DNA from: Paramoeba atlantica | Lineage: Eukaryota > Discosea | Reading direction: 5' to 3' | NCBI GenBank assembly: GCA_977017575.1 | Contig: CDRNVI010000050.1 | Coordinates: 41,506 to 105,505 of the forward strand | DNA length: 64,000 nucleotides | Shown here: positions 1 through 8,777 of the stretch, piece by piece | How the letters are laid out: each line of letters opens with the position of its first letter | How positions within the stretch are numbered: position 1 is the first letter of the stretch | Program-made: the position numbers and the translations under genes | Notes under the pieces: model-generated | Told to the model about the DNA's origin: nothing | The model's database searches: none | The model's input: the letters and a program-made list of their open reading frames with translations, nothing else

Positions 1-533
1 GGATGACGCTTGTTTTTCGCCTTTGAGTCAAGCTTGAATTATGGGGATAGAATGAATACTTTTTTAACGATGTGAATACCACTCGAGAAATAGTACCGGT
101 ACTGAAAAGAGGAATATCGGCGATGGATACCTTGAAATTTCCGTCCTCAAACGAATAGTATTTATATCGGAAAACTAAGCATTTCGTGTTACTCTTTTAA
201 TACTTCTATTTAATGGTTCTGTCGTATCAGACATTTTCGCAGAAATGTGATCGCACGAAATGATTTTTAGAACCCCTGTTCACGTACCTTTGCCGCGTTA
301 TTCATATTTTTCAATCTTTGGATGCTCATCTATAATTTTTATGTTTCTTTATTACTTTTTAAGATTCGCTAAACGTGGTGATTGTTCTTAGCGGAGAATA
401 CACTACTGCTGCTCTTCACGTTGAAAGCTATTTCATAGGCTATCTCCAACGAAAATCTAGTTGAATCAAACCAAAAACGTACCTTAATATCAAAGTTTCA
501 CCTTATCTTCTACAACCACGTCGTCAAGAAAAA
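1..533. other. Intergenic, 5' flank of LRR gene 1
   Basis: No gene is supported here. The stretch around 70-110 resembles the 3' flank of the LRR genes (a gatg-aatacca-ctcgagaaata pattern also seen near 1385 and 3603), so an LRR copy may lie just outside the window. The last 50 bases before the gene are nearly identical to those before the second LRR gene. Confidence 0.5.
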
Positions 534-1238
534 ATGAACACAAGCATTCCGTTGAAGGCTGCAAAGGTGCGAGGGAACTTGCCGCCTCCAGAATATCAAC
601 TTGCGCATCTCATTGAAAACGTGAACCGTTATCGGCCTTCATGGGGTACGGAGATTCCCGCTTGTAAATGGAATGGAGTCACATGCGATGAGGAAGGCCT
701 TGTCACTGGAATCAAATGGTATCGATTCCGCCTTTCAGGTATTCTTCGGTGGGAATTTCTTCCTCATACTCTGGTTGCGCTCAATCTCAATAGCAATAGA
801 CTCGAAGGCAAGGTGCCTTTTATGGAGCTGCCACCTAAACTTCTTCATCTCTACATGGATGGTAATTTTTTTCATAGTGAAGCTGACTTCACCGCGCTTC
901 CAAATACAATAGCCTACATCGTCTTGAGTGACAACAATTTTTCCGGAGAGATCTGTCTCACCAAGTTGCCTCAAACCCTTTCTTTGCTTAACTTGACAAA
1001 AAATCGATTCAGTGGGCCGTTGGATCTAACAAATCTTCCCTCCGCAATGAGTTTACTTTTTCTAAATAGCAATCGTTTTCGTGGTCATGTGAGCTTGAGT
1101 TCTCTCCCCAAAGGAATGAGTCATCTGGGCTTGGACGGTAACCCGTCTCTGTACATTAAAGACAGTGCATTCAAGGACGAAGCATTTGAAGTTCCGGAAG
1201 GAAATGTAATGGATCTTGTGAGGAAAGTAATTCCGTAA
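534..1238 (+). CDS. Leucine-rich repeat protein, copy 1
   Basis: A 234-aa protein. The N-terminal part (residues 20-60) has the pattern W...PaCkWnGVTCDe.G.Vt.I.W, which is the cap module (LRRNT-like) found before plant-type LRRs. About six repeats follow, each near 23 residues, with the pattern LxxLxLnxNxxxGxxxxxxLP. No membrane segment or clear signal peptide is visible from this start. The ATG was chosen because the same start and the same preceding 50 bases occur in the copies at 2753 and 15756. LRR folds usually bind proteins, but the partner is unknown. It is one of four paralogues in this window, and its 3' flank is duplicated with it. Confidence 0.85.
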   Translation: MNTSIPLKAAKVRGNLPPPEYQLAHLIENVNRYRPSWGTEIPACKWNGVTCDEEGLVTGIKWYRFRLSGILRWEFLPHTLVALNLNSNRLEGKVPFMELPPKLLHLYMDGNFFHSEADFTALPNTIAYIVLSDNNFSGEICLTKLPQTLSLLNLTKNRFSGPLDLTNLPSAMSLLFLNSNRFRGHVSLSSLPKGMSHLGLDGNPSLYIKDSAFKDEAFEVPEGNVMDLVRKVIP

Positions 1239-1243
1239 TTTTG

Positions 1244-1420
1244 TCCATTAGCGTAGACTTTAACAATCATACTTGGACCTACAAACATCTCAGGAACTAA
1301 TTTTAAGTCTGTTCAAGGACTCATTTGGGCAAACTACGACTGGTAGTGGCCGAATGGTTGAAGTTGTGCACCTTTTTTAAACCGATGAGAATGCCATCCG
1401 AGAAATACTACCCGTGATGA
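1244..1420 (+). repeat. 3' flank repeat of LRR gene 1
   Basis: This flank is nearly the same as 3463-3638 after LRR gene 2. Part of it (gtagactttaac..catacttggacc) recurs after LRR gene 3 near 16482, and another part recurs without a gene near 6496. This shows that the LRR genes were duplicated together with their surroundings. Confidence 0.7.
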
Positions 1421-1680
1421 ATACACACAAGGCCGTAGAGGAAGGAGGAGACGCAAGGTAAAACGGCAGAAGGCGGATATTTTGTAGATATTGATATGGC
1501 GGATTTTTTGTATTCAGCTATTTACAAAATAATATCGCTGCGCTGGTAACGTATGCTAGTAGTGTAGGCATGAGTGTCACCTAATAGTACCCATAGATAG
1601 TTCATCTCATTTCGTTCTACAAAAGAAATAAGAATGAATATAGAAAGTTTTAGCATTCGAAAGGTTTTTTTGCTACCTAT
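1421..1680. other. Intergenic, no gene seen
   Basis: A short purine-rich stretch (gaggaaggaggagacgcaag near 1438) resembles the reverse complement of sequence near 25890. Nothing else is recognisable. Confidence 0.4.
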
Positions 1681-1869
1681 TACTGTCCTCCCCCCCTTTA
1701 AGCGCACCCGGTCAGCCCCCCCCCCCCCGTTTAAGCGCACATAGAGTTGAAGGAAAGAGCCCGGCGCCGCGAAGCGGCGCCAATTTTTTTTTATGTAGTG
1801 ATTCAGACCCCCCCGTTTAAGCGTACTTTTCGCGGAAAACGAGGTGCGCTTAAACGGGGGGGGACAGTA
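1681..1869. mobile_element. Small inverted-repeat element A (word GTTTAAGCGCAC)
   Basis: The left end TACTGTCCTCCCCCC + CTTTAAGCGCAC (1681-1707) is matched in inverted orientation by GTGCGCTTAAACGGGG..GACAGTA (1844-1869). The word TTTAAGCGCAC or a close variant occurs four times, each beside a run of C or G. TA flanks both ends, compatible with a 2-bp target duplication. The centre holds a perfect 19-base GC hairpin (1762-1781) with a GAA loop that also occurs in elements B and C. There is no protein. It looks like a non-autonomous DNA transposon (MITE type). Confidence 0.65.
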
Positions 1870-2124
1870 TAAAGAAATTCTTGTCCCAAAAAAAAGATGA
1901 AAAGTAATCGCCCCAGAGAGTTTATGTCCGTAAAATTAGTATTTAGCATTCCCCCCACGAGCCTTCAGCACTGCCTTCATACGGGCAGGCATATTGTCCA
2001 CCTGGACACGGCATGGTATGTTCGAGGGTGGTATGTTCGTCCATTTCATTTTTACCCTCTCCCACAACTCTCGGACTCCGCTTGGGGGATCATCGTGCGC
2101 TTCAAGTCGATGGCTATGTAACCC

Positions 2125-2225
2125 AAGCTAAAGTCGACGAGGGAGATACTAAAGGCCCCTTTGGCAAACTACCACAAAACTGGAACGGTGTCTCCCGTTT
2201 TGTAAAGCATTCTGATGTGACAAAA
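2125..2225 (+). repeat. Dispersed repeat F6
   Basis: The sequence gggagatactaaagg..ctttggcaaactaccac recurs inverted at 25693-25785 and in a third version at 57517-57625. The flanking phrases 'gcattctgatgtg' and 'ctttaacgggt' are also shared between this copy and the one at 57517. No coding content is seen. Confidence 0.6.
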
Positions 2226-2244
2226 GAATATTTAACGGGAAAAG

Positions 2245-2320
2245 AATATTTAGCCTGGGTTCAAATTCCAATTTCGAATTCCAATATTTAGCCTGGGTTC
2301 AAATTCCAATTTTGAATAAT
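2245..2320 (+). repeat. Short tandem duplication (about 38 bp x 2)
   Basis: The phrase atatttagcctgggttcaaa + ttccaatt is present twice in direct order, directly before element E. Confidence 0.6.
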
Positions 2321-2333
2321 ACACCGTTCCCCG

Positions 2334-2690
2334 GGTTAGTTACAGGGGGAAAAAAAGTTATGTCAACAAAAGTCGAGGCAACAAAAGTTGTGTCAACAAA
2401 AGTCGTGTTAATGCGAAACGTGGGGAGGAACAAAAGTATGTTAAAAAATATAATTGCTCTTACTTTTGGTAAAATAGGTGCATATTCGCTCTTTTACCTT
2501 GGAGCGAAGGTCACTTGACCATCGAGAGTGCGGTTTCAGGGGTATTACATGACGCTCTGGCACTGCTATCTCGCTGATGGAGGGGACAAAAGTTGTGGTA
2601 ACATAAGTTGTGTCAAGAAAAGTCGTGTTAATCCCAGAAATTAACACGACTTTTCTTGACACAACATAATTTCCCCCCTGTAACTCAAAC
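2334..2690. mobile_element. Small inverted-repeat element E (word GTCAACAAAAGT)
   Basis: The ends GGTTAGTTACAGGGGGAAA (left) and the inverse of TTTCCCCCCTGTAACTCAAACC (right) are imperfect inverted repeats of about 40 bp, each followed by copies of (TGT)GTCAACAAAAGTCG. The word occurs at least six times. A near-perfect hairpin with a 25-bp stem lies at the right end (about 2608-2664). No protein is encoded. It sits immediately upstream of LRR gene 2. Confidence 0.65.
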
Positions 2691-2752
2691 CAAACGCATA
2701 CATTACTATCAAAGTTTCACCTTATCTTCTACTATCACGTCGTCAAGAAAAA

Positions 2753-3457
2753 ATGAACACAAGCATTCCGTTGAAGGCTGCAAAGGTGCGAGGAAACTTG
2801 CCGCCTCCAGAATATCAACTTGCGCAACTCATTGAAAACGTGAAACTTCATCGGCCGTCATGGATTATGGACACTCCTACTTGTAAATCGAGTGGAATCA
2901 CATGCGATGAGGAAGGCCGTGTTACTGAAATTGAATGGCATCGATTCCACCTTTCAGGGATTCTTCGGTGGGAATTTCTTCCTCATACTCTGGTTGCGCT
3001 CAATCTCAATAGCAATAAACTCGAAGGTAAGGTGCCTTTTATGGAGCTGCCACCTAAACTTACTACTCTCTGCATGGAAAGCAATTTTTTTCATACTGAA
3101 GCTGACTTCACTGCGCTTCCAAATACAATAGCCTATATCGTCTTGAATGACAACAATTTTTCAGGAGAGATCTGTCTCACCAAGTTACCTCAAACTCTTT
3201 CTTTCCTTAACTTGGCAAGAAATCGATTCAGTGGGACGTTGGATCTAACTAACCTTCCTTCCGCAATGAATTCACTCTTTCTAAATAGCAATCGTTTTCG
3301 TGGTCATGTGAGCTTGAGTTCTCTTCCCAAAGGAATGAGTAAACTTGTTTTGAACGGTAACTCGGTTCTATACATTAAAGACAGTACTTTCAAGGAGGAA
3401 GCTTTTCGAATCCCTGGAGGAAATGTAATGGATCTTGTTAAGAACGTAATTCCTTAA
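2753..3457 (+). CDS. Leucine-rich repeat protein, copy 2
   Basis: A 234-aa paralogue of the protein at 534, with the same start (MNTSIPLKAAKV), the same length and the same C-terminal pattern (GGNVMDLVKNVIP). The cap module CksSGITCDEEGRVTEIeW is followed by about six LRRs. Differences cluster on variable positions of the repeats (for example the stretch KLTTLCMESNFFHTEADF), while the cap and the LP turns are conserved, as expected if the framework is kept and the binding face varies. Whether selection drives this cannot be judged here. The element E insertion ends about 60 bases before the start codon, so the promoter or 5' UTR may differ from that of copy 1. Confidence 0.85.
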   Translation: MNTSIPLKAAKVRGNLPPPEYQLAQLIENVKLHRPSWIMDTPTCKSSGITCDEEGRVTEIEWHRFHLSGILRWEFLPHTLVALNLNSNKLEGKVPFMELPPKLTTLCMESNFFHTEADFTALPNTIAYIVLNDNNFSGEICLTKLPQTLSFLNLARNRFSGTLDLTNLPSAMNSLFLNSNRFRGHVSLSSLPKGMSKLVLNGNSVLYIKDSTFKEEAFRIPGGNVMDLVKNVIP

Positions 3458-3462
3458 TTGTG

Positions 3463-3640
3463 TCCATTGGCGTAGACTTTAACAATCATACTTGGACCTA
3501 CAAACGTCTCAGAAACTAATTTTAAGTCTGTTCAAGGACGCATCTGGGCGAAATACGACCGGTGGTGGCTGAATGGTTGAAATTGTGCACCTTTTTTAAA
3601 CCGATGAGAATACCATCGGAGAAATACTACCAGTAATGAA
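3463..3640 (+). repeat. 3' flank repeat of LRR gene 2
   Basis: A near-identical duplicate of 1244-1420, extending through 'accgatgagaata..gagaaatactacc'. Confidence 0.7.
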
Positions 3641-3934
3641 TATTTTGTAATTTGCAGCCGGTAACGGGTAAAATCATGATCAATCACTTTGATGGTGGGT
3701 TTTGTTGTGGGTATCTTGAAATCAACTGTGTCACACGTCTTCCGTTTAGTGAGGTTAAGCCCGCTGGTACGAGTTTTGTTGGATGTGGCAATGTTTTGTA
3801 CGGAACTCGTCTTGTCTGCATCATTTTGATTTTCTTTGGAATTCGCTGATATTTAGTCACTTTTAGAATTTTTTTGCAAAGTGTGCAAACTTCGTTTAAT
3901 CTGACCTAAATTTAGTAGTTTAAGTTTACACAAC
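3641..3934. other. Intergenic, no gene seen
   Basis: A 65-residue open frame at 3652-3849 has no recognisable motif and was not accepted. The phrase cacaacttaaac just before element B recurs just after it (4306-4317). Confidence 0.4.
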
Positions 3935-4290
3935 TTAAACCCTGTTCCGGGTTATTGTGCCTAGAGCTACTTATTGTGCAGGGGGGCACAATAAGTGGAA
4001 ACGACGACTATTATTGTGCCCCCCCCTCCAAAATATGGCGCCGCTTCGCGGCGCCGCATTTTTTTGCGGGTTTTTTATTCCCATTTTCTCGAAATTAACG
4101 GTGTTTGTTCAGCAACGCACTCGTTAAATAGAACTCATTCTGCACATGAACGTGTTTGTTCACAAAAAGGACACCGCGAAGCGGCGCCAATTTTTCTTTT
4201 ACCCTTTTTTTGGTTTTTTCCAATATTTAGTTATTGTGCCTAGAGCCAGTTGTTGCGCAGGGGGGCACAATAACCCGGAACAGGGTTTAA
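3935..4290. mobile_element. Small inverted-repeat element B with TTAA flanks (piggyBac-like ends)
   Basis: The ends are perfect inverted repeats of at least 23 bp beginning ACCCTGTTCCGGGTTATTG, each bounded by TTAA. A TTAA target duplication next to a C-rich inverted repeat is the hallmark of piggyBac-type elements. The word TTATTGTGC with an adjoining run of C or G occurs about six times. Internally there are two GC hairpins (4038-4056 and 4171-4189) of the kind found in element A. No transposase is present. Confidence 0.65.
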
Positions 4291-4395
4291 ATGCAAACAA
4301 AATGCACAACTTAAACTTTGAAGTGTCCAATCGTGGCACCGATTGTCCCATAGTGGCCCCAGAAATGCACCGAAATTGCTGGGGGTCCAATGGTG

Positions 4396-5867
4396 CTTAA
4401 TATTCCTACCCCCCCCTCTCCCTGACACCTACCCTGTCTTTGCTTGAGATCCAGACAATTTATCCCTCGAAAATCCCTTTTTGGTATGATTTTTTCATCA
4501 AAATAGCAAGCCCAACGCGCACACAAGACCCGAACAGACCAAAACGAGCACAAGATCAAAGATCGCGCCGCTTCGTGGCGCGAAAAAAAATTTGGTGCTT
4601 TTCTGCTAATTTTTTAAACCACTGTCCGGGTTAATATTCCTGGTAGTAATATTAAGAGGGTATACTCCCTCTCTCATTAATTTTTATAAATAGATTTCGA
4701 GTTATAAAAATTTAATTTATGCGGGATCATTAATTTTTATAAATCAGAAATTTATCGAACGCTATTTCTTAATTTTTTTCTAAACCAAAGAATTTTTTCC
4801 GTTATTCTACTTAAGATGGATTATTTTGTGAACGTGGATGGACGCGCTTCGAAGAAATTTCTTACAGAAAAGCGCAAATGGTTGATTTCTATGCTGGAGG
4901 CATAGAAGGCATGTAATATCACTTACTTTCTTAAAGAAATGTTTCTTTTATGCGTTTTTAGGTGTACCGTCACCCCCCCTCCCTTGACTTAGCCTGCCAA
5001 AAAGTCGAAAAAATAGGGAAAAGCGGATAAGTCGCCCAGCCGACTGCGGGCCTAATTTATCCGAAGGAGCGTCTTCGTTGCTCGGTCGCAATCCTATGTC
5101 GTAATGCATATTGCACTGCCGGATCCCAGGAGTTCTTCTAGAACTCGCGTTTTCTTCCACGTAAACTCAACCAGGACAGGTGGGATCGGTCGGGATCGTA
5201 AATCTCTAGTTTCAACCCTCTCAGCTTCAGATATTAGATTGATTCGTGAAAAAATGCTCATGTAGGGGAAAAGATAATCTTTTTGGGGGGGATTTTCTTT
5301 CTGAGATGAAGATACTGATTTTTGTAAAACGCGATTCACTGAAAAAATTCAGCATGGGGAAGCATGGTCGGGACCTACTCGCGGTCTTCCCTGGCACTAC
5401 CATCTTACAGATCGTACTAACGCCGACCTTTTTTTAGAATAGCGGTCATTTATACGGGATCATTAATTTTTATAATTATAATTATAACTCACTTTTTGTT
5501 ATAATTTATAATTTATAAAAATTAATGAGAGGGAGAGTAGGAATATTACGAGGTATAGGAATGTTAAAAAATTAGCAAAAAAAGACCAAGTTTTTTTTCG
5601 CGCCGCTTCGAACCTGCGACCACCAGATTATGAACGGCAGGTCTTACCCACTGGACTACCTGGGTTCGAGTCCCGGGACCTACGTTTTTAAGCACAGTGA
5701 TTTGTGCCCAAATCGAGGATAGGGGCTGGACCCCCTTTTCTCACACTGCTGGATCCACCCTACCCCGGACACCTTAAAGAAGGGAGAAGCAGAGGTTGTA
5801 AACAACCCCCGCAATATTCCTATTACCCCCTCTTAATATTCCTACCAGGAATATTAACCCGGACAGT
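4396..5867. mobile_element. Foldback element C (word AATATTCCT), possibly nested
   Basis: Inverted ends of about 40 bp lie at 4621-4661 (CTGTCCGGGTTAATATTCCT..) and 5827-5867. Further inverted arms pair 4560-4618 with 5561-5608, and 4660-4690 with 5510-5540 (ctctctcattaatttttata), which suggests an inner element inserted in an outer one. The word AATATTCCT stands beside C tracts. The GC hairpin core of elements A and B reappears at 4564-4580 and, cut short, at 5598-5608. The end motif TCCGGGTTA is shared with element B. No convincing protein is encoded. Confidence 0.55.
5607..5690. other. tRNA-like relic inside element C
   Basis: Read on the - strand, tagtccagtgggtaagacc fits a tRNA A box/D arm and ggtcgcaggttcga fits a B box, with TTCATAA where an anticodon loop (CAT) would be. 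The anticodon stem does not pair, and the T arm is cut off by the GC hairpin. Read on the + strand, ctgggttcgagtcccgg (5659-5676) forms a perfect T arm belonging to another tRNA half. This looks like two fused tRNA fragments rather than a working gene. Confidence 0.35.
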
Positions 5868-5917
5868 TATAAGGTTATAGTTAAGATTAGTATATCTTTA
5901 ATTAAACGGTGTTACAG

Positions 5918-6362
5918 GATAACATACCCCCCGGTATGTTATCGTGTTACAGGTATGTTATGCTGTTACAGGTATGTTAACTTTTATGCCATCATTTTTT
6001 TTGAAGAATATGATTCACCAATTCAAAAAATTACTCCAATATATTTTACTCCACAATTTCAGGACAACTATGTCTTGGAAAATACTCCTGAATTGTCAAT
6101 GTCTTCCTCCTCTTCTCCCTCCTCGTCTTCCTCTTCATCCTCCTCCGACGAAACAACCTCGCTTGGAATTTCTTCATGAATACCACTCAGTTCTTGCGTG
6201 CTCATGTTGACAAAAAAATTATCAGTATTACACATGTAAAAAAATCTCAAAAATAAAATTGACCCCTAAACTCCAAAATCCAGAGGGGGGTATGTTATCC
6301 ACCCCTGTTCACGATAACATACCCCCCAGGTATGTTAACGTGTTACAGGTATGTTATCCCGG
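5918..6362. mobile_element. Small repeat-ended element D (word GGTATGTTAT)
   Basis: The word GGTATGTTAT or its inverse occurs eight times, four at each end, with ATAACATACCCCCC at 5918 facing GGGGGGTATGTTAT at 6287. GTTACAGG is interspersed. The interior has an open frame on + (5955-6179) ending in a serine run and, overlapping it on -, an acidic frame (6068-6250). Either could be captured coding sequence, but neither matches a family I know. Confidence 0.55.
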
Positions 6363-6495
6363 GCCCCCGTTTAGTGTCATTTTCTCGACCGACACTAATT
6401 AAAAATACACTAATTTTTACGAGCACTGTAGGTCGGTCTCTGCCTCGGAAACCGCGTGAGCTTGGCCACGAGAGTAAAGCAAGATATTAGCTTTA

Positions 6496-6572
6496 GCACT
6501 AAATTTAAGTCTGTTCAAGGACACATTTGGGCTAAATACGACCGGTGGTGGCTGAATGATTAAAGTTGTGCA
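6496..6572 (+). repeat. Orphan LRR 3' flank
   Basis: The sequence aaatttaagtctgttcaagg..cggtggtggctgaatg matches the LRR 3' flanks at about 1300-1365 and 3520-3585, but no LRR gene precedes it. It is a leftover of a lost or moved LRR copy, or the flank is itself a mobile repeat. Confidence 0.6.
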
Positions 6573-6924
6573 AAACAAAAATTCGGACCTAAAGGGTTTT
6601 TGTGTCGGAAGAATGGTGTGGTTGAAGTCGCATTATTTACCCATTACGTGCAATAGTCTTGTATTCATGCCTACGAGTGATTTCTCACACGCAAATGTTG
6701 GATTTAGTGCTCTGAGCGTAAATCTACGCAAAAATGCCCCTATTTTTACCTAAAAATCGGCTATTTTTGGTTTAACGCCGTCCGGTTTCTTCGGCTTTCG
6801 TAACCAATTTTTCTTTTCTAGGCTCTTCGTTAAACGCGGAGGTAGTTTTCAACGCGAATCGCGCAGCATGAGTGACTTCTAAGTTGAAAACAACCACCGC
6901 GTTTAACGAAGATCCTAAAAAAGA
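6567..6924 (+). repeat. CGG element, 5'-truncated copy with terminal hairpin
   Basis: It aligns by eye with the right half of the copy at 9044-9916. It ends in the 113-bp foldback (6812-6924) with arms cttcgttaaacgcggaggta and its inverse. The 98-aa frame conserved in other copies is broken here. Confidence 0.7.
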
Positions 6925-7744
6925 AATCGGTGGAATTAATCCAGTATTGCGCAAAAAATATTTTTTTTCGCCCAATTTTTTAACACTTTTCCAATTTTTA
7001 TTTTCGTCTCGTAAAAGCGTTAGACGTCGTTTCTTAGCATATTTATGTTCATTTTTGTCTTACAAGCGCTCCTTCCGCATGACTTAGGAAAATTTTACTC
7101 CGGTTTGCGCAGGATGCCCGGATATTTCTTGTGTTAAGAGCATTGGCATGAGCAAAGTTGGCTCCTGGGATGCAGGTCAGTGCATTTTATGGCTCAGGGG
7201 CCCAAACTAATAGCTCAAACCGTGAAATGTGAGCGAGGACATTCACAAACCACATACGTTATCCAGGGGGGGGGAGCGATGGGTATTTTTTTTATATCCA
7301 GTGCGTACTTGTCGAGCGCCGGAGTCTCCTTTTCTCTCCCGTAGATATCGACTCACCCCCCACACAAGCTATCCTAGGCCTCATTGGGTATTCACACTCA
7401 ATGAAAAGAACGAATATAGCCGAAGAGTGCGGGTTAATACCAGCACGGTGAAAGGGGCAAATTCTATGCTTAAAAAGAGATTAACTTCTGAGGGGGGAGT
7501 CTGGGAAGAAATGAGGACTCTCGAGAGGCACGCCTCCGTGCTATGGCCGAAAAGTACAACGACAGACTAATAAAGTATCAAAAATGCCCCCGAAAAAGAA
7601 TATTTGAGGACATAAAATACTTCTGTTCTGAGATATTTTCGTGTTAGAAAATTTATGGCATCGAAAATTTTAAAATACACATTTTTTTCGAAAGTGTGCA
7701 ATATTGGGTTCTGACCAAGAAATCATTATCATTCTTGAAGTTTA
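6925..7744. other. Intergenic, no gene supported
   Basis: A 113-codon frame (7229-7570) is present but has no motif, biased composition and no homologue in the window. Nothing else is recognisable. Confidence 0.4.
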
Positions 7745-8712
7745 TTGTTATGCGGCCATCACCGCATGTTCCGAAACCTTGCTCGGGGGGATGGGAGCCA
7801 TGGGAACGACGCCGTTCGTAAATAAACTTTTTACGGCGGACTTTCTGGGCACCATCCCCTTCGAAGACAAAGCGGAGGACATGCAGGCCAAAGCAGTCAA
7901 GGCCTTACAAGGCCAGTCCCCCGGCACCCCCTCCAGGGAGCAGCGACGCGCTTATGGGGCGGCTGCTCTGGACAAGGCACCGTCGGCCACGCATCTGGTC
8001 TGCATGCGCCAGATCCAGAACATCCACTCGACCAAGTGGATGAATGCGTGGCCGAACAGGCCGGAGTACTACATGCGGGATCCCGAATGGGGGACCGTCG
8101 CTAGGCTCCGGTACATGGTGGCCCCCACCTCCGAACCTGAAATCCAATGTGTGTGCGGCGCGGCCCTCAAAAATGAGGAGTTCTGCGTCCACGCCATGGA
8201 TTGCAAGAAGGTTCGGGGGAAGACACAAGCCTCTCGCCACAAGGGGGTTAAGGAAACTTTCCGCAACCTACTAATCCAGTACGGATTCTCCCCAGACCTA
8301 GTCGAACCTAGATTCGATAACGGTCAGGGACCGGACATCTGCCTCCTTTTGGGGCGGAAACTAGTCCTAGTGGACGTGACGGTGGTAAACCCACTGGCCC
8401 CGTCCTACGTCGATAAGGGGGCAGCTGAGCCCTCCTTCACCGTGAGGCAGGCTGAGCGCCTCAAAAGGCGCACTCACGAGGAAATGGCGGGGGCCGGGGA
8501 GATGGATTTCTTCCCTTTAGCCTTCATCACGTACAGTGTCCCCGGGCCCGAGACCCTCTAGTTTCTAAATTTGGTCGCTCGGAAGGCCACCGGCGAGAAG
8601 AATGGTTGCCTCAGCCATTTTATCATGGCAATCGGGGTATCCATCCAAAAGGGGAACGCCCAGATAGCGCATGTCGCGGTACAAAACTGGTACCGTAGGG
8701 GCGTGCGCTAAT
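7745..8712 (+). pseudogene. RLE-type non-LTR retrotransposon, C-terminal fragment 1
   Basis: The translated region holds a zinc-knuckle-like cluster (CVCGAal..eFCVHamDCkk), then RH..vketFrnLL and PDIcLLLGRKLVLVDVTVVN. That PD...DVT arrangement is the signature of the restriction-like endonuclease placed after the reverse transcriptase in R2/SLACS/CZAR-type elements. An in-frame TAG at 8559 truncates a frame that continues to WYRRGVR* at about 8709, which is where the related copy at 52322-54005 ends. The reverse transcriptase part is missing, so this is a 5'-truncated dead copy. Product and position are well supported by the second copy; the exact clade is not. Confidence 0.7.
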
Positions 8713-8777
8713 GGGTTCGGGGGATGACAAAAAAAATATTGTTATCATTATTAATGGCAGGGACAGTAGTGTCTTCA

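Noticed and set aside
1340-1370. tRNA A-box-like phrase tggccgaatggttgaag in the LRR 3' flank
   Set aside because: No B box follows at tRNA distance and no cloverleaf can be drawn. The same phrase is more diverged in the other flank copies.
6068-6250. 60-residue acidic protein on the - strand
   Set aside because: Antisense of a serine-codon run. Neither strand has independent support, so it is only mentioned within element D.
5918-6362. Classical terminal-inverted-repeat transposon with a defined target duplication
   Set aside because: The ends contain both direct and inverted copies of the word, and the outer boundaries cannot be set from a single copy.
7229-7570. 113-codon open frame
   Set aside because: No motif, no second copy, and composition as in the surrounding non-coding DNA.
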